Both the position numbers and the translations under genes were made by a program. A stretch of 64,000 nucleotides of DNA from the NCBI RefSeq assembly GCF_017305915.1, contig NZ_JAFKJN010000011.1, positions 1 through 64,000 on the forward strand, given 5' to 3'. The DNA is from Reyranella sp. (GTDB taxonomy: Bacteria > Pseudomonadota > Alphaproteobacteria > Reyranellales > Reyranellaceae). The notes below the pieces were generated by a model. That model did not search any database. It was not told the origin of the DNA and saw nothing but the letters and a program-made list of their open reading frames with translations. This document shows, in pieces, positions 40,771-49,232 of this stretch; the first letter of the stretch is position 1, and every line of letters begins with the position of its first letter.

Positions 40771-42489
40771 ATGGCGTTGGACCTGGTCATTCGCGGTGGC
40801 ACCGTCGTCGACGGTTCGGGCAAGCCGCGCTTCACCGCCGACATCGGCATCAAGGACGGCCGCATCGCCGAGATCGGAAAGGTGACGACGGCCGCGGCGC
40901 GCACGCTCGATGCCGACGGGCTGATCGTCTCGCCGGGCTTCATCGACGGCCACACCCACATGGACGCTCAAGTGGCGTGGGATCCGATCGGCAGCTGCTC
41001 GTGCTGGCACGGCGTCACCTCGGTGGTGATGAGCAACTGCGGCTTCGCCCTGGCGCCCTGCAAGCCCTCGGATCGCGAATGGTACGCGCGGTGCCTGTCG
41101 GCGGTGGAGGACATCCCGACCGAGGCGATGGCCGCGGGCATCGACTGGACCTGGGAGACCTTCCCGGAATATCTCGCGACCGTCGAGCGTCTGCCCAAGG
41201 CGATCAACTACGGCATGTATATCGGCCACTCGGCGCTGCGCATGTACGTCATGGGCAAGCGGGCGCTCAGCGAAGCGGCGACCGATGACGACATGACCCG
41301 CATGGCGCGGGCCGTGCAGGAGGCGCTGAAGGCCGGCGCGCTCGGCTTCTCGAGCTCGCGCGCCTCGACCCATCTCACGCCGGACGATACGCCGGTCGCC
41401 AGCCGGCTGGCGGAGTGGGAGGAGATCGACCGCATCATCGGCGCGATGGCCGAGCTCGACGCCGGCATCTTCCAGATCGGGCCGGACATCGGCAGCGGAC
41501 CGCGTCATCGCGCCTTCCTCGAGCGGTTGCGCCAGGTCGCGCTGGCGACAAAGCGGCCGATCATGTTCGGCGTGCTGTCGACGAAGCAGGGCGAGGACCC
41601 GACGACCTGGAACTACCAGACGAAGTACATCGACGACACGGTGGCGGCGGGCGGACGCATGTTCGGCCAGGGCACGACGCGCTCGATCAACGCGATCTTC
41701 TCGCTCAAGTCTTACCTGCCATTCGACGTGCTGCCGGCGTGGAAGCCGATCCGCGCCCTGCCGCTGGACGAGCAGAAGAGGCGGCTGCGCGATCCCGAGG
41801 TGCGGCGCGCGCTGGTCGCCGCCGAGGGCGCGATGAAGCCGCGCGACAAGACCTTCCAGGGCGGCGGGGCGGCAACCACCGATCCGCGCAAGCCCGACTA
41901 CGCCAACCTGTTCGCGCTCAAGGGCGTCGACTGGGACGATCCGACCGTCGAGCAGCTCGCCGAGCGGCGCGGCCAGCATCCGGTCGAGGTGATGATCGAC
42001 CTGTCGCTGGTCGACGACAACCAGATCTATGTGCAGCCGCTGGTCAACGAATCGCCGGAGGATGTGCTGGGCATCCTGCGCCACGACCGCACGCTTGCGA
42101 CCTTCTCGGATTCGGGCGCGCACGTCTGCCAGGAGATGGGCTCGTCGCTGCAGACCCATTTCCTGAGCTACTGGGTGCGCAAGCGGCGCGCCTTCACGCT
42201 CGAGCAGGCGATCAAGAAGCTGAGCCACGACAATGCCGTCGCCTGGGAGATGCCGGGCCGCGGCCTGCTGCGCGAGGGCTACCAGGCCGACATCGTGCTG
42301 TTCGAGGAGGACCGCATCCGCCCGCAGCTGCCGACAGTCGAGAAGGACCTGCCGGGCGGCGCGCGCCGGCTGGTGCAGAAGGCTGAGGGCATCCGCGCGA
42401 CGCTGGTCAACGGAGCGGTCACCTTCGAGAACGGCGAGGCGACCGGTGTGCGGTCCGGCATTGTCCTGAAGGGGAAGCTGGCGTCATGA
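40771..42489 (+). CDS. N-acyl-D-amino-acid deacylase-like amidohydrolase
   Basis: A 572-residue amidohydrolase_3-type enzyme. It opens with MALDLVIRGGTVVDGSGKPR, has the metal motif PGFIDGHTHMDAQV (H-x-H), and later FGVLSTKQGED and FSDSGAHVCQEMG that include the metal-coordinating His and Asp. This group (D-aminoacylase, dihydropyrimidinase-like) hydrolyses N-acyl or cyclic amide bonds with zinc. GGGAGGAG precedes the ATG. It overlaps the following small gene in an ATGA arrangement, so the pair is cotranslated although the second product is secreted. Substrate unknown. Confidence 0.9.
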   Translation: MALDLVIRGGTVVDGSGKPRFTADIGIKDGRIAEIGKVTTAAARTLDADGLIVSPGFIDGHTHMDAQVAWDPIGSCSCWHGVTSVVMSNCGFALAPCKPSDREWYARCLSAVEDIPTEAMAAGIDWTWETFPEYLATVERLPKAINYGMYIGHSALRMYVMGKRALSEAATDDDMTRMARAVQEALKAGALGFSSSRASTHLTPDDTPVASRLAEWEEIDRIIGAMAELDAGIFQIGPDIGSGPRHRAFLERLRQVALATKRPIMFGVLSTKQGEDPTTWNYQTKYIDDTVAAGGRMFGQGTTRSINAIFSLKSYLPFDVLPAWKPIRALPLDEQKRRLRDPEVRRALVAAEGAMKPRDKTFQGGGAATTDPRKPDYANLFALKGVDWDDPTVEQLAERRGQHPVEVMIDLSLVDDNQIYVQPLVNESPEDVLGILRHDRTLATFSDSGAHVCQEMGSSLQTHFLSYWVRKRRAFTLEQAIKKLSHDNAVAWEMPGRGLLREGYQADIVLFEEDRIRPQLPTVEKDLPGGARRLVQKAEGIRATLVNGAVTFENGEATGVRSGIVLKGKLAS

Positions 42490-42728
42490 CCCGGTTAGTA
42501 TTCGCGGCGGCGCTCGTCCTGATGTCGGCGTCGGCTTTCGCGCAGACCCGCGGTCAGGCGGCCGCCGCCGGCGCAGCGGGTGTGACCGCGCGGCTGCAGT
42601 CGCAGGGCTATCGCGACATCCACGACCTGCGCCGGACGCCCGACGGCAAATGGACCGGCAAGGCGATCCGCAACGGCGCGCCGGTCACCGTCACCTCCGA
42701 TCCCGCCGGGACCACGATCGCCCGGTAA
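42486..42728 (+). CDS. Small secreted protein, paralogue of the 36961 C-terminus
   Basis: An 80-residue exported protein: signal MTRLVFAAALVLMSASAFAQ, then AAGVTARLQSQGYRDIHDLR and a domain ending GKWTGKAIRNGAPVTVTSD. The spacing of the Gly-Tyr, Leu, Gly-x-Trp-x-Gly-x-Ala and Val-x-Val features matches the C-terminus of the product at 36961. It is therefore a minimal version of that domain, without the low-complexity spacer. Probably PepSY-like. ATGA overlap with the amidohydrolase. Confidence 0.75.
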   Translation: MTRLVFAAALVLMSASAFAQTRGQAAAAGAAGVTARLQSQGYRDIHDLRRTPDGKWTGKAIRNGAPVTVTSDPAGTTIAR

Positions 42729-42817
42729 TCCGCCTGGCGCGGTATCCTAGCACCGTTGGGGGGTGGGGGTGTTGCGGCAGGATTCGCTGAAAAGCCCCGC
42801 GCCATCGGCATCGGAGG

Positions 42818-42905
42818 CTTCCCACGCGCGTGGGAAGTGTCATCCCGAGCGTAGCGAGGGATCTATGCGGACCAGGATGGATCGCTCGCTACGCTCGGGA
42901 TGACA
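42818..42905. repeat. Palindrome plus dispersed inverted repeat, copy 2
   Basis: CTTCCCACGCGCGTGGGAAG (42818-42837) is a perfect 20-base palindrome. It abuts the second copy of the dispersed repeat: left arm GTCATCCCGAGCG...CGAGGGATC within 42838-42863 and right arm 42880-42905, complementary over 26 bases with one mismatch. It fills the space between the convergent genes ending at 42728 and 42907 and may act as a bidirectional terminator. Confidence 0.78.
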
Positions 42906-42906
42906 G

Positions 42907-43935
42907 CTAAAGCTCGCGCCGCACGATCGCGGCACCCTCGGCCAGCGCCCTCAGCTTCCCGAAGGCGGTGGCGCGCGGCAGGTATTTCATGCCGCAGTCG
43001 GGGGCGGGCAGCAGCTTGTCGGGCGGCAGGTACTTCAGCCCGGCGCGGATGCGCTCGACGACCTTCTGGGGCGTCTCGACCTCGCGGTCGCTGAGGTCGA
43101 TCACGCCCAGCATCACCTTCTTGGGGGCGAGGTCCTTCAGCACGCCGAGATCGATCTTGGGCTGCGCCGATTCGATCGAGATCTGCTGGGCGATGGTGTC
43201 GGCGAGCTGCGGCAGGAAGGAGTAGCCGGTCGGCTTCAGGCCGGTGACGACCGCGGCATAGCCGAAGCAGAGATGCACGACCGTCGGCACGGCGATGCCC
43301 TCGAGCGCGCGGTTGATCACCTTGACGGCGTAACGCTTGGCCTCGTCGGGGTTGTTGCGCAGCCAGGGCTCGTCGAGCTGGATCACGTCGGCACCGGCCT
43401 TGACCAGCTCGCGCGCCTCCTCGTTCACCGCCGCGGCGTAGTCCATGCACATCGCCTCGGCGTCCTTGTAGAACTCGTCCTTCACCTGCTGGCCCATGGT
43501 GAAGGGGCCGGGCAGGGTGATCTTGGCCTGCTTGTCGGTGTTGGCGCGCAGGAACTGCATGTCGCGCAGCTCGACGGCCCGCGTGCGCCGGATCTCGCCG
43601 ACGACCCGCGGCACGACGGTCTTCTGGCCGCGGTTGTTGACGATCTCCGCCGGCTTGTCGTTGTCGACGCCCTCCAGCGCGGTCGCGAAGTGGTTGGAGT
43701 AGCTCTCGCGGCGCATCTCGCCGTCGGTGATGATGTCGATGCCGGCGCGCTCCATGTCGCGAATGGCGAGCAGCGTGGCGTCGTCGTGCGCCTGCTGCAG
43801 GAACGGGTCCTGGACGCGCCACAGCTCGTGCAGGCGCGTGCGCGGCACGCCCTTGGCCAGCAGCGCACGATCGACCAGCCAGTCGGGCTGCGGATAGGAA
43901 CCGACGACGGTGGTCTGCAGAAGGGTGTTGCTCAT
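42907..43935 (-). CDS. MetE-like (COG0620) zinc methyltransferase-type protein, second copy
   Basis: A 342-residue stand-alone MetE C-terminal-barrel protein. It opens LLQTTVVGSYPQPDWLVDRA, the usual start of this group, and keeps the zinc-ligand pattern HLCFGYAAV (His-x-Cys) and PAPDCGMKYL (Cys). GPFTMGQQV and VIQLDEPWLR are further family motifs. Full MetE is twice the size. It is last in the operon 47,218 to 42,907 and is coupled to the Bug receptor gene. In this context a methylthio- or methyl-amine-type substrate is more plausible than homocysteine; that is inference. Confidence 0.88.
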   Translation of the reverse strand: MSNTLLQTTVVGSYPQPDWLVDRALLAKGVPRTRLHELWRVQDPFLQQAHDDATLLAIRDMERAGIDIITDGEMRRESYSNHFATALEGVDNDKPAEIVNNRGQKTVVPRVVGEIRRTRAVELRDMQFLRANTDKQAKITLPGPFTMGQQVKDEFYKDAEAMCMDYAAAVNEEARELVKAGADVIQLDEPWLRNNPDEAKRYAVKVINRALEGIAVPTVVHLCFGYAAVVTGLKPTGYSFLPQLADTIAQQISIESAQPKIDLGVLKDLAPKKVMLGVIDLSDREVETPQKVVERIRAGLKYLPPDKLLPAPDCGMKYLPRATAFGKLRALAEGAAIVRREL

Positions 43936-44894
43936 CACTGTGCCTTTATGCCGGCGGCCTTCACCAGGTCGCGATATTCGCCGAGCTCGCGCACGACCAG
44001 CTCGTCGAACTCCTTGGGCGTTGTCGGCGACGGATCGCCGCCGATCTTGGCCAGCCGCTCCTTGACCTCGGGCAGGGCGAGGGCCTCGATCACCGCCTTG
44101 TTGAGCTTGTCGATCACTGCCGGCGGGGTGCCGTTGGGCGCCAGCAGGCCGGCCCAATAGTCGTAGCCGCTGTTCTTGTAGCCGGCCTCTTCGGTGGTCG
44201 GCAGGTCGGGCAGCACCGAGGAGCGCTTCGGGCTGCCGTTGGCCAGCGCCACCACCCGCTTGTCGCGGATCAGCGAGAGGGCAGAGACGACCGGCGAGAA
44301 GAAGTACTCGACGCGGCCGCCCATCACGTCGTTCAGCGCCTCGGGTGTGCCTTTGTACGGCACGTGCAGCACATCGATGCCGGCGGCGACCTTGAACTTC
44401 TCGCCGTTGATGTGGGTGGCGCTGCCGACGCCCGCCGAGGCGAACGAGATCTTGCCCGGCTGCTCCTTGGCCTGCTTGACGAGATCGTTGACGGTCTTCC
44501 AGCCCTTGTCGGGCGAAGCCACCATGATGTTGGGCTGGCGAGCGAGCAGGCTGACGCCCCGGAGGTCCTTGGCCGTGTCGTAGGACAGGTTGGCGTAGAT
44601 CCACGGACTGACCGTGTGGCCGGACGAGTTGACCAGCAGCGTGTAGCCGTCGGGTGCCGCCTTGGCGACCAGGCCGGCGGCGATGGTACCGCCCGCGCCG
44701 GGCTTGTTCTCGACGATCACCGGCTGGCCGAGCTTGGCCGACAGCTCATTGGACAGAGAGCGCGCGATCACGTCGGTCGCGCTGCCGGGCGTGAAGGCGA
44801 CGATGACGTGGACCGGCTTTTCGGGCCAGGTCTGCGCCCGGGCGATGGTCGTGCTTGCCAATGCCGCGGTGAGCGCAGCAATCAAGAGACGCAT
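43935..44894 (-). CDS. Bug/TctC-family periplasmic substrate-binding protein
   Basis: A 319-residue periplasmic receptor: signal MRLLIAALTAALASTTIARA, mature TWPEKPVHVIVAFTPGSATD, then the conserved VENKPGAGGTIAAGLVAKAAP and DGYTLL segments and the C-terminal AKIGGDPSPTTPKEFDELVV. This is the TctC (Bug) family, which delivers carboxylates to tripartite tricarboxylate transporters. No TctA/TctB membrane components are seen nearby, so it may be an orphan that uses a distant transporter, as is common. It sits in an operon with the amidohydrolase and MetE-like gene and is probably their uptake or sensing partner. Confidence 0.93.
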   Translation of the reverse strand: MRLLIAALTAALASTTIARAQTWPEKPVHVIVAFTPGSATDVIARSLSNELSAKLGQPVIVENKPGAGGTIAAGLVAKAAPDGYTLLVNSSGHTVSPWIYANLSYDTAKDLRGVSLLARQPNIMVASPDKGWKTVNDLVKQAKEQPGKISFASAGVGSATHINGEKFKVAAGIDVLHVPYKGTPEALNDVMGGRVEYFFSPVVSALSLIRDKRVVALANGSPKRSSVLPDLPTTEEAGYKNSGYDYWAGLLAPNGTPPAVIDKLNKAVIEALALPEVKERLAKIGGDPSPTTPKEFDELVVRELGEYRDLVKAAGIKAQ

Positions 44895-44915
44895 TGGTTT
44901 CCTCCCGTTGTTTCT

Positions 44916-46292
44916 TCATTCGGCGGCAACTTGGCGGCTGATGCTGGGCACGTTCAAGCGCCCCAGGATGCGTTCGCCCGAGGCGGCGAGTTTGGTGCGG
45001 ATGGCGGCCAGGTCGGCGCGCAGCAGCTTGCCGTCGCGCTTGGCGAAGCGGCCGGCGACCAGCACGTCGCGCATCCGCGCGCCGCTGCCCTGCATGACCA
45101 CGGTTGCCACCGCGTCGTGCACCGGCCACATGGCGAGCGGCCCGAGCGACATGATGGCGATGTCGGCCTGCTTGCCCGGCGCCAGGCTGCCGATGCGGTC
45201 GCCCATGCCGAGCATCGCCGCGCCGCGCGTGGTCATCCAGTCGAGCGCCTCGCGCACCGGGATCGTCGAAGTGCCGGGGATGCCGCCGCTCTTCGCCCGC
45301 TCCGCCGCATTGTCGAGCGCGCGCTGGCTGGCGAGCGCCATGCGCGCGACGGTGAACATGTCGCCGGCGATCGCCGATTCGAGGTCGACGCCGATCGACG
45401 GCGCCGCACCCAGCGCCCGCAGCCGGCCGGTGATCGGATGGCCGTGCCCCTGCGCCATCTCGTTCTCCGGCGTGATCGAGAAGGTGACGCCGGCTTCGAC
45501 GAACGCCTTGAGCTGCGCGTCGGTGAGGTTGTTGCCGTGCACCACGTTGATGTGCGGTCCGACCAGCCCCTGCGCCATCAGCGCCTCCCAGCCGCCGGGA
45601 GTTCTGGCCTCGCCGCCGCCCTGGTGCATCGACGCGATCAGCCCCAGCTCCTTCGCCAGCGCGAAGTCGTGCGCGCTCACCTCGAGCGTCGAGTAGTGTG
45701 GGCCCAGCACCGCCATGCCGAGGATCACCAGGGCGTTGCGGTCGGACAGCGGGCCCTTCATCAGACGCTCGATCTCGGACCGCGGGTGGGGGACCTCGGA
45801 GAAGTGCGGCTCGCCGGGCTTGGGATCGGGCTTGGGCGAGCCGTGGAAGAAGGCGGCGCGGATACCGCTCTGCTGCAGCGCCTCGACGCCTGCGTCGGTA
45901 TGGGCCGGCGTCGGGTTGTTGTGCGCCCAATCGACCAGCGTCGTGACGCCGTGGTCGAGCTGGTTTAGCGCGCCGGCCAGCGTCGCGATGTGGACGTCCT
46001 CGGGCACGAAGACCGTCGCGAGGCCGGCATGGACGTGGCGGAAGTACTCGAGCAGCGTCCAGTTGGCGGCGACCGAGCGCAGCGCGGTCTGCCAGGTATG
46101 CATGTGGGCGTTGATCAGGCCCGGCAGCACGAAGTGGCCGCTGCAGTCGACGACCTCGGCGTTCGGCGCCTCGAGTCGCGGTGCTATCGCGGCGATGCGA
46201 TCGCCCTCGACCAGCACATCGCCGGCCGGCAGCACGCCATGCGCCGCATCCTGCGTGACGACGATGCCGGAGCGCAGCAGGAGCAGCGCCAT
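44916..46292 (-). CDS. TrzA/AtzA-type amidohydrolase (deaminase/chlorohydrolase-like)
   Basis: A 458-residue amidohydrolase_1 enzyme. The metal motif LPGLINAHMHTWQTALR has H-x-H, followed by the ASMHQGGG His, VVHGNNLTD His and the GVDLES Asp, the set found in guanine deaminase, 8-oxoguanine deaminase, SAH deaminase and TrzA/AtzA. The substrate is probably a ring amine or N-heterocycle. It lies between the Bug receptor gene and the dehydrogenase gene, with a 3-base gap to the latter. No signal peptide. Zinc or iron is expected as the cofactor. Confidence 0.92.
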   Translation of the reverse strand: MALLLLRSGIVVTQDAAHGVLPAGDVLVEGDRIAAIAPRLEAPNAEVVDCSGHFVLPGLINAHMHTWQTALRSVAANWTLLEYFRHVHAGLATVFVPEDVHIATLAGALNQLDHGVTTLVDWAHNNPTPAHTDAGVEALQQSGIRAAFFHGSPKPDPKPGEPHFSEVPHPRSEIERLMKGPLSDRNALVILGMAVLGPHYSTLEVSAHDFALAKELGLIASMHQGGGEARTPGGWEALMAQGLVGPHINVVHGNNLTDAQLKAFVEAGVTFSITPENEMAQGHGHPITGRLRALGAAPSIGVDLESAIAGDMFTVARMALASQRALDNAAERAKSGGIPGTSTIPVREALDWMTTRGAAMLGMGDRIGSLAPGKQADIAIMSLGPLAMWPVHDAVATVVMQGSGARMRDVLVAGRFAKRDGKLLRADLAAIRTKLAASGERILGRLNVPSISRQVAAE

Positions 46293-46294
46293 GG

Positions 46295-47218
46295 TCAGAG
46301 CCCGTCGCCGACCTTCACGTTCTCCGGCTCGAGCTTCATGCCGGCGGCGCGCGCCAGCTCGAGCAGCAGCACGGAGAAGTCGATGTCACCCGGGTACTGG
46401 TTGGCGAGCGACTGCAGGCTCTCCCGCGTTGCCGATGCGGTCGGCATCGTCACGCCCTGCGCCTTGGCCGCCCCCATGCCGAGCTCCAGGTCCTTGAGCA
46501 GCAGCTTGGGCGTGAAGGTGGTGGTGAAATCGAGGTTGACCAGCGCCGGCGTCTTGTAGCGGGTGTACATCGAGCCGAGCACGCTGTCGTTGATCGAGGC
46601 GAGGAAGACGTGGCGCGGGATGCCGGCTTTCTCGGCCATCAGCGTGATCTCGCACAGGGAATGGATGATGACGCCGAACATGGTGTTGTGCGCGATCTTC
46701 CAGATGCGCGAGAGCTCGCCCTCGCCGACATACATCGCCGCCCGCCCGAGCGCTGCCAGCAGCGGCTGCACTGCGTCGTACTCGGCCTTCGGGCCCGAAG
46801 CGACGACCAGCAGCTTGCCGGCCTTCGCCACCTTGGCGTTGCCCGAAACCGGTGCGCTGAGATAGGCGACGCCGGCCTTGGTCAGTTCCTTGCGGATGTC
46901 GGCCGAGCCGGTGTCGGAAATCGACGACATGTCGACCACGCGCTTGGGCCGCGCCTTGCCGGCCAGCACGCCGCCGGAACCGAACAGGATCTCCTTCAGG
47001 TCGTCCGTCGTGGACACCATGGTGAAGACGGTAGCGCAGTGGGCCATCGCGGTCTTGTCGATGACGACCTCGGCACCGATCTGGGCGAGGGGATCGGCTT
47101 TCGATGCCGTGCGGTTCCAGACCGAGAGCTTGTGGCCGGCCTTGATCAGGCGCGCGGCCATGGCTTCACCCATGCGACCCAGGCCAATCCAGCCGATCTC
47201 GTGCGATGCCTTGCTCAT
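46295..47218 (-). CDS. 3-hydroxyisobutyrate-dehydrogenase-like protein
   Basis: A 307-residue beta-hydroxyacid dehydrogenase. The NAD-binding site is IGWIGLGRMGEAMAARLIKA (GxGxMG), with VVDMSSISDTGSADI, the APVSGN substrate motif and the catalytic lysine in WKIAHNTMFG. This is the HIBADH/6-phosphogluconate-dehydrogenase-like family, which oxidises 3-hydroxyacids or reduces 3-oxoacids and semialdehydes. It is first in the operon with the amidohydrolase, receptor and MetE-like gene. Substrate unknown. Confidence 0.92.
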   Translation of the reverse strand: MSKASHEIGWIGLGRMGEAMAARLIKAGHKLSVWNRTASKADPLAQIGAEVVIDKTAMAHCATVFTMVSTTDDLKEILFGSGGVLAGKARPKRVVDMSSISDTGSADIRKELTKAGVAYLSAPVSGNAKVAKAGKLLVVASGPKAEYDAVQPLLAALGRAAMYVGEGELSRIWKIAHNTMFGVIIHSLCEITLMAEKAGIPRHVFLASINDSVLGSMYTRYKTPALVNLDFTTTFTPKLLLKDLELGMGAAKAQGVTMPTASATRESLQSLANQYPGDIDFSVLLLELARAAGMKLEPENVKVGDGL

Positions 47219-47276
47219 TGTGATGAAACCTCAAGCCTTCTCTTGCGTTTCTCGTCGCGCCGCAGTTTGGGAGGGG

Positions 47277-48920
47277 ATGACCGCACTGTCCATGTCTCTT
47301 CGGCTTCTGATCGTTGCGGCACTGGCGACGGTGCTTGCCTCGTGCGGCGGCAACCTGCCCAACAGCGCCATATCGCGGCATCTCGCCGGCCGCTATGCCG
47401 GAGCGCTGACGGATTCGACGGCGGTGGCGACCGTCATCCGCGACCGCGGCATCCGGCCGCCCGATCTTTCGTCCGGTGTGCCCGTGGTCGAGCAGCTGCG
47501 TGCCGAGCTGGCGAAGAGCGATCCGACCGGCGCCTACGCCGGCATCACCTACGACCTGACGCGCGGCAACCGTCTCGGCGGCGACTGGATCGTGCACACG
47601 CCGGACGATATGTGGGGCCGCAAGGCGAGCGATCTGCCGCCGGGCCATTCCGACAGCCTGGTGCGACTGGTGCACGACCTGGTCGCCTCGGCGCAGCGCC
47701 GGGTCGACATCGCGCTGCTGCAGCCCTCGCCCGACGGGCCGTTCCTGGAAGCGTTGCGGAGCGCCCTTCAGTCGCTGGCAAGTCGAAGCCGGCCGATCAC
47801 GGTGCGCGTGATCCTCGGCCAGTACCCGCCCGACAATGTCGACGTGCCGGCCTTCCTCAAGGCGCTCAGCGAGGGCATCGACACGACACGCATCGATCTC
47901 AGCGTCGCGGCCTTCCGCTCGTGCGTCGCGACGGAGGATTGCGACAGCTATTCCTGGAACCACGCCAAGATCGTCGCCGTCGACGGCCGCGAGGCGCTGG
48001 TCGGCGGCCATAACCTGTGGGCGAAGGACTACCTGCACGCCTCGCCGGTCGGCGATCTGTCGATGCGCCTGCAGGGGCCGGCCGCAGCGAGCGCCGTACG
48101 TTACATCGACCGGCTCTGGCAGTACGTCTGCGCCAATACGGGCAAGAAGGACCCGATCGCGCTTGCCGGCAGCAGCGGCCGCTGCCCGTCACCGACGCCG
48201 CTGCCGGCGATCGCGGGAAGAGACGGGGTGCCGATCCTCGCCGTCGGCCGGCTAGGCGCCGGGATCACCAAGGACTTCGCCAACCAGAGCGACGTCGCGC
48301 GCGACATGATGCTGGCGGCGGCGCGACACGAGATCCGCATCGTGCAGCAGGATCTCGGCTTCGGCCTCGGCCGCGCCGACGTGCTGTTCCCCGACAGCAC
48401 GATCGACCGGCTGATCGACTTCCTGCGCCGCGGCCAGGGCGACATCTACATCGTGCTCTCCAACCTCGGCGCCAAGGGCAGGAGCGGCAGCACCTATTCC
48501 AACGACGTGACATTGCAGCAGCTCGCCCGCCATCTGCGTCGCGAGGTGGAGCGCCGCGTCGAGGCGCGCGATCCGCTGTCGCGCTGGGAGATCCGTCGCG
48601 GTCCCGATCCGGTGAACGCGCTGCTGTGCGAGCACGTCCATCTCGCGCCCTATCGTTTCGGGCCGGAGGCGAGCTGGCCGGGCGGCGTGCCGATCGCCAA
48701 CCACGCCAAGTTCTGGATGGTCGACGGCCGCACCTTCTATATCGGCTCGGACAACATGTACCCGGTGAACCTGCAGGAATTCGGCTACATCGTCGACGAT
48801 CCGAAGGCGGCGCGGGAGATCAGCGCCGCCTACTGGACGCCGCTGTGGCAATGGTCGTCGAAGGCGGCGGTGTCGGGATCGGGCGTCGAGAACTGCATTT
48901 TCCGTGAAGTGATCAAGTGA
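47277..48920 (+). CDS. Phospholipase-D-family lipoprotein
   Basis: A 547-residue protein with two complete HKD motifs, NHAKIVAVDGREALVGGHN (His229) and NHAKFWMVDGRTFYIGSDN (His476), the PLD active-site pair. The start MTALSMSLRLLIVAALATVL ends in ASC, a lipobox, so it is likely a lipoprotein facing the periplasm. The family hydrolyses or transfers phosphatidyl groups. A GGGAGGGG abuts the first ATG; a Met five codons later is possible. It is divergent from the dehydrogenase operon. Eukaryotic-virus-type PLD-like proteins (K4-like) have a similar size. Confidence 0.9.
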   Translation: MTALSMSLRLLIVAALATVLASCGGNLPNSAISRHLAGRYAGALTDSTAVATVIRDRGIRPPDLSSGVPVVEQLRAELAKSDPTGAYAGITYDLTRGNRLGGDWIVHTPDDMWGRKASDLPPGHSDSLVRLVHDLVASAQRRVDIALLQPSPDGPFLEALRSALQSLASRSRPITVRVILGQYPPDNVDVPAFLKALSEGIDTTRIDLSVAAFRSCVATEDCDSYSWNHAKIVAVDGREALVGGHNLWAKDYLHASPVGDLSMRLQGPAAASAVRYIDRLWQYVCANTGKKDPIALAGSSGRCPSPTPLPAIAGRDGVPILAVGRLGAGITKDFANQSDVARDMMLAAARHEIRIVQQDLGFGLGRADVLFPDSTIDRLIDFLRRGQGDIYIVLSNLGAKGRSGSTYSNDVTLQQLARHLRREVERRVEARDPLSRWEIRRGPDPVNALLCEHVHLAPYRFGPEASWPGGVPIANHAKFWMVDGRTFYIGSDNMYPVNLQEFGYIVDDPKAAREISAAYWTPLWQWSSKAAVSGSGVENCIFREVIK

Positions 48921-48962
48921 TCGTGCATCGCCAGCCGTGCGTATAGAGCGCAGGAGGCCATC

Positions 48963-49232
48963 ATGATCACCATCCGTTTGCTGGCGCTGCTGCTCGCGGC
49001 GTCACTCCCCGTCTCGGCCATGGCGCAGTCCGCCGACACGGCCTACTGCAACTCGCTGATCCGCGACTACTACCGCTACGTCGTGAAGGTCGGCAGCCAC
49101 AGTCCCAACACCGGTAGCCTCGACGGCCAGGTCGCCGTCGAGCAGTGCCGCGCCGGCAACACGGCCGCCGGCATCCCGGTGCTGGAGCAGAAGCTGCGCG
49201 GCGCCGGCGTTTCGCTGCCGGCGCGCGGCTAG
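48963..49232 (+). CDS. Small secreted protein of unknown function
   Basis: An 89-residue protein: signal MITIRLLALLLAASLPVSAM (cleaved after AMA), then a short helical body with two cysteines (TAYCNSLIRDYYRYV, EQCRAGNT) that may pair. Periplasmic. An AGGAGG precedes the ATG. It follows the PLD gene by 42 bases. No family recognised, though YCNxLIRDYxRY-type small proteins occur in related alphaproteobacteria. Its last bases overlap the downstream remnant of the broken amidase. Confidence 0.7.
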   Translation: MITIRLLALLLAASLPVSAMAQSADTAYCNSLIRDYYRYVVKVGSHSPNTGSLDGQVAVEQCRAGNTAAGIPVLEQKLRGAGVSLPARG

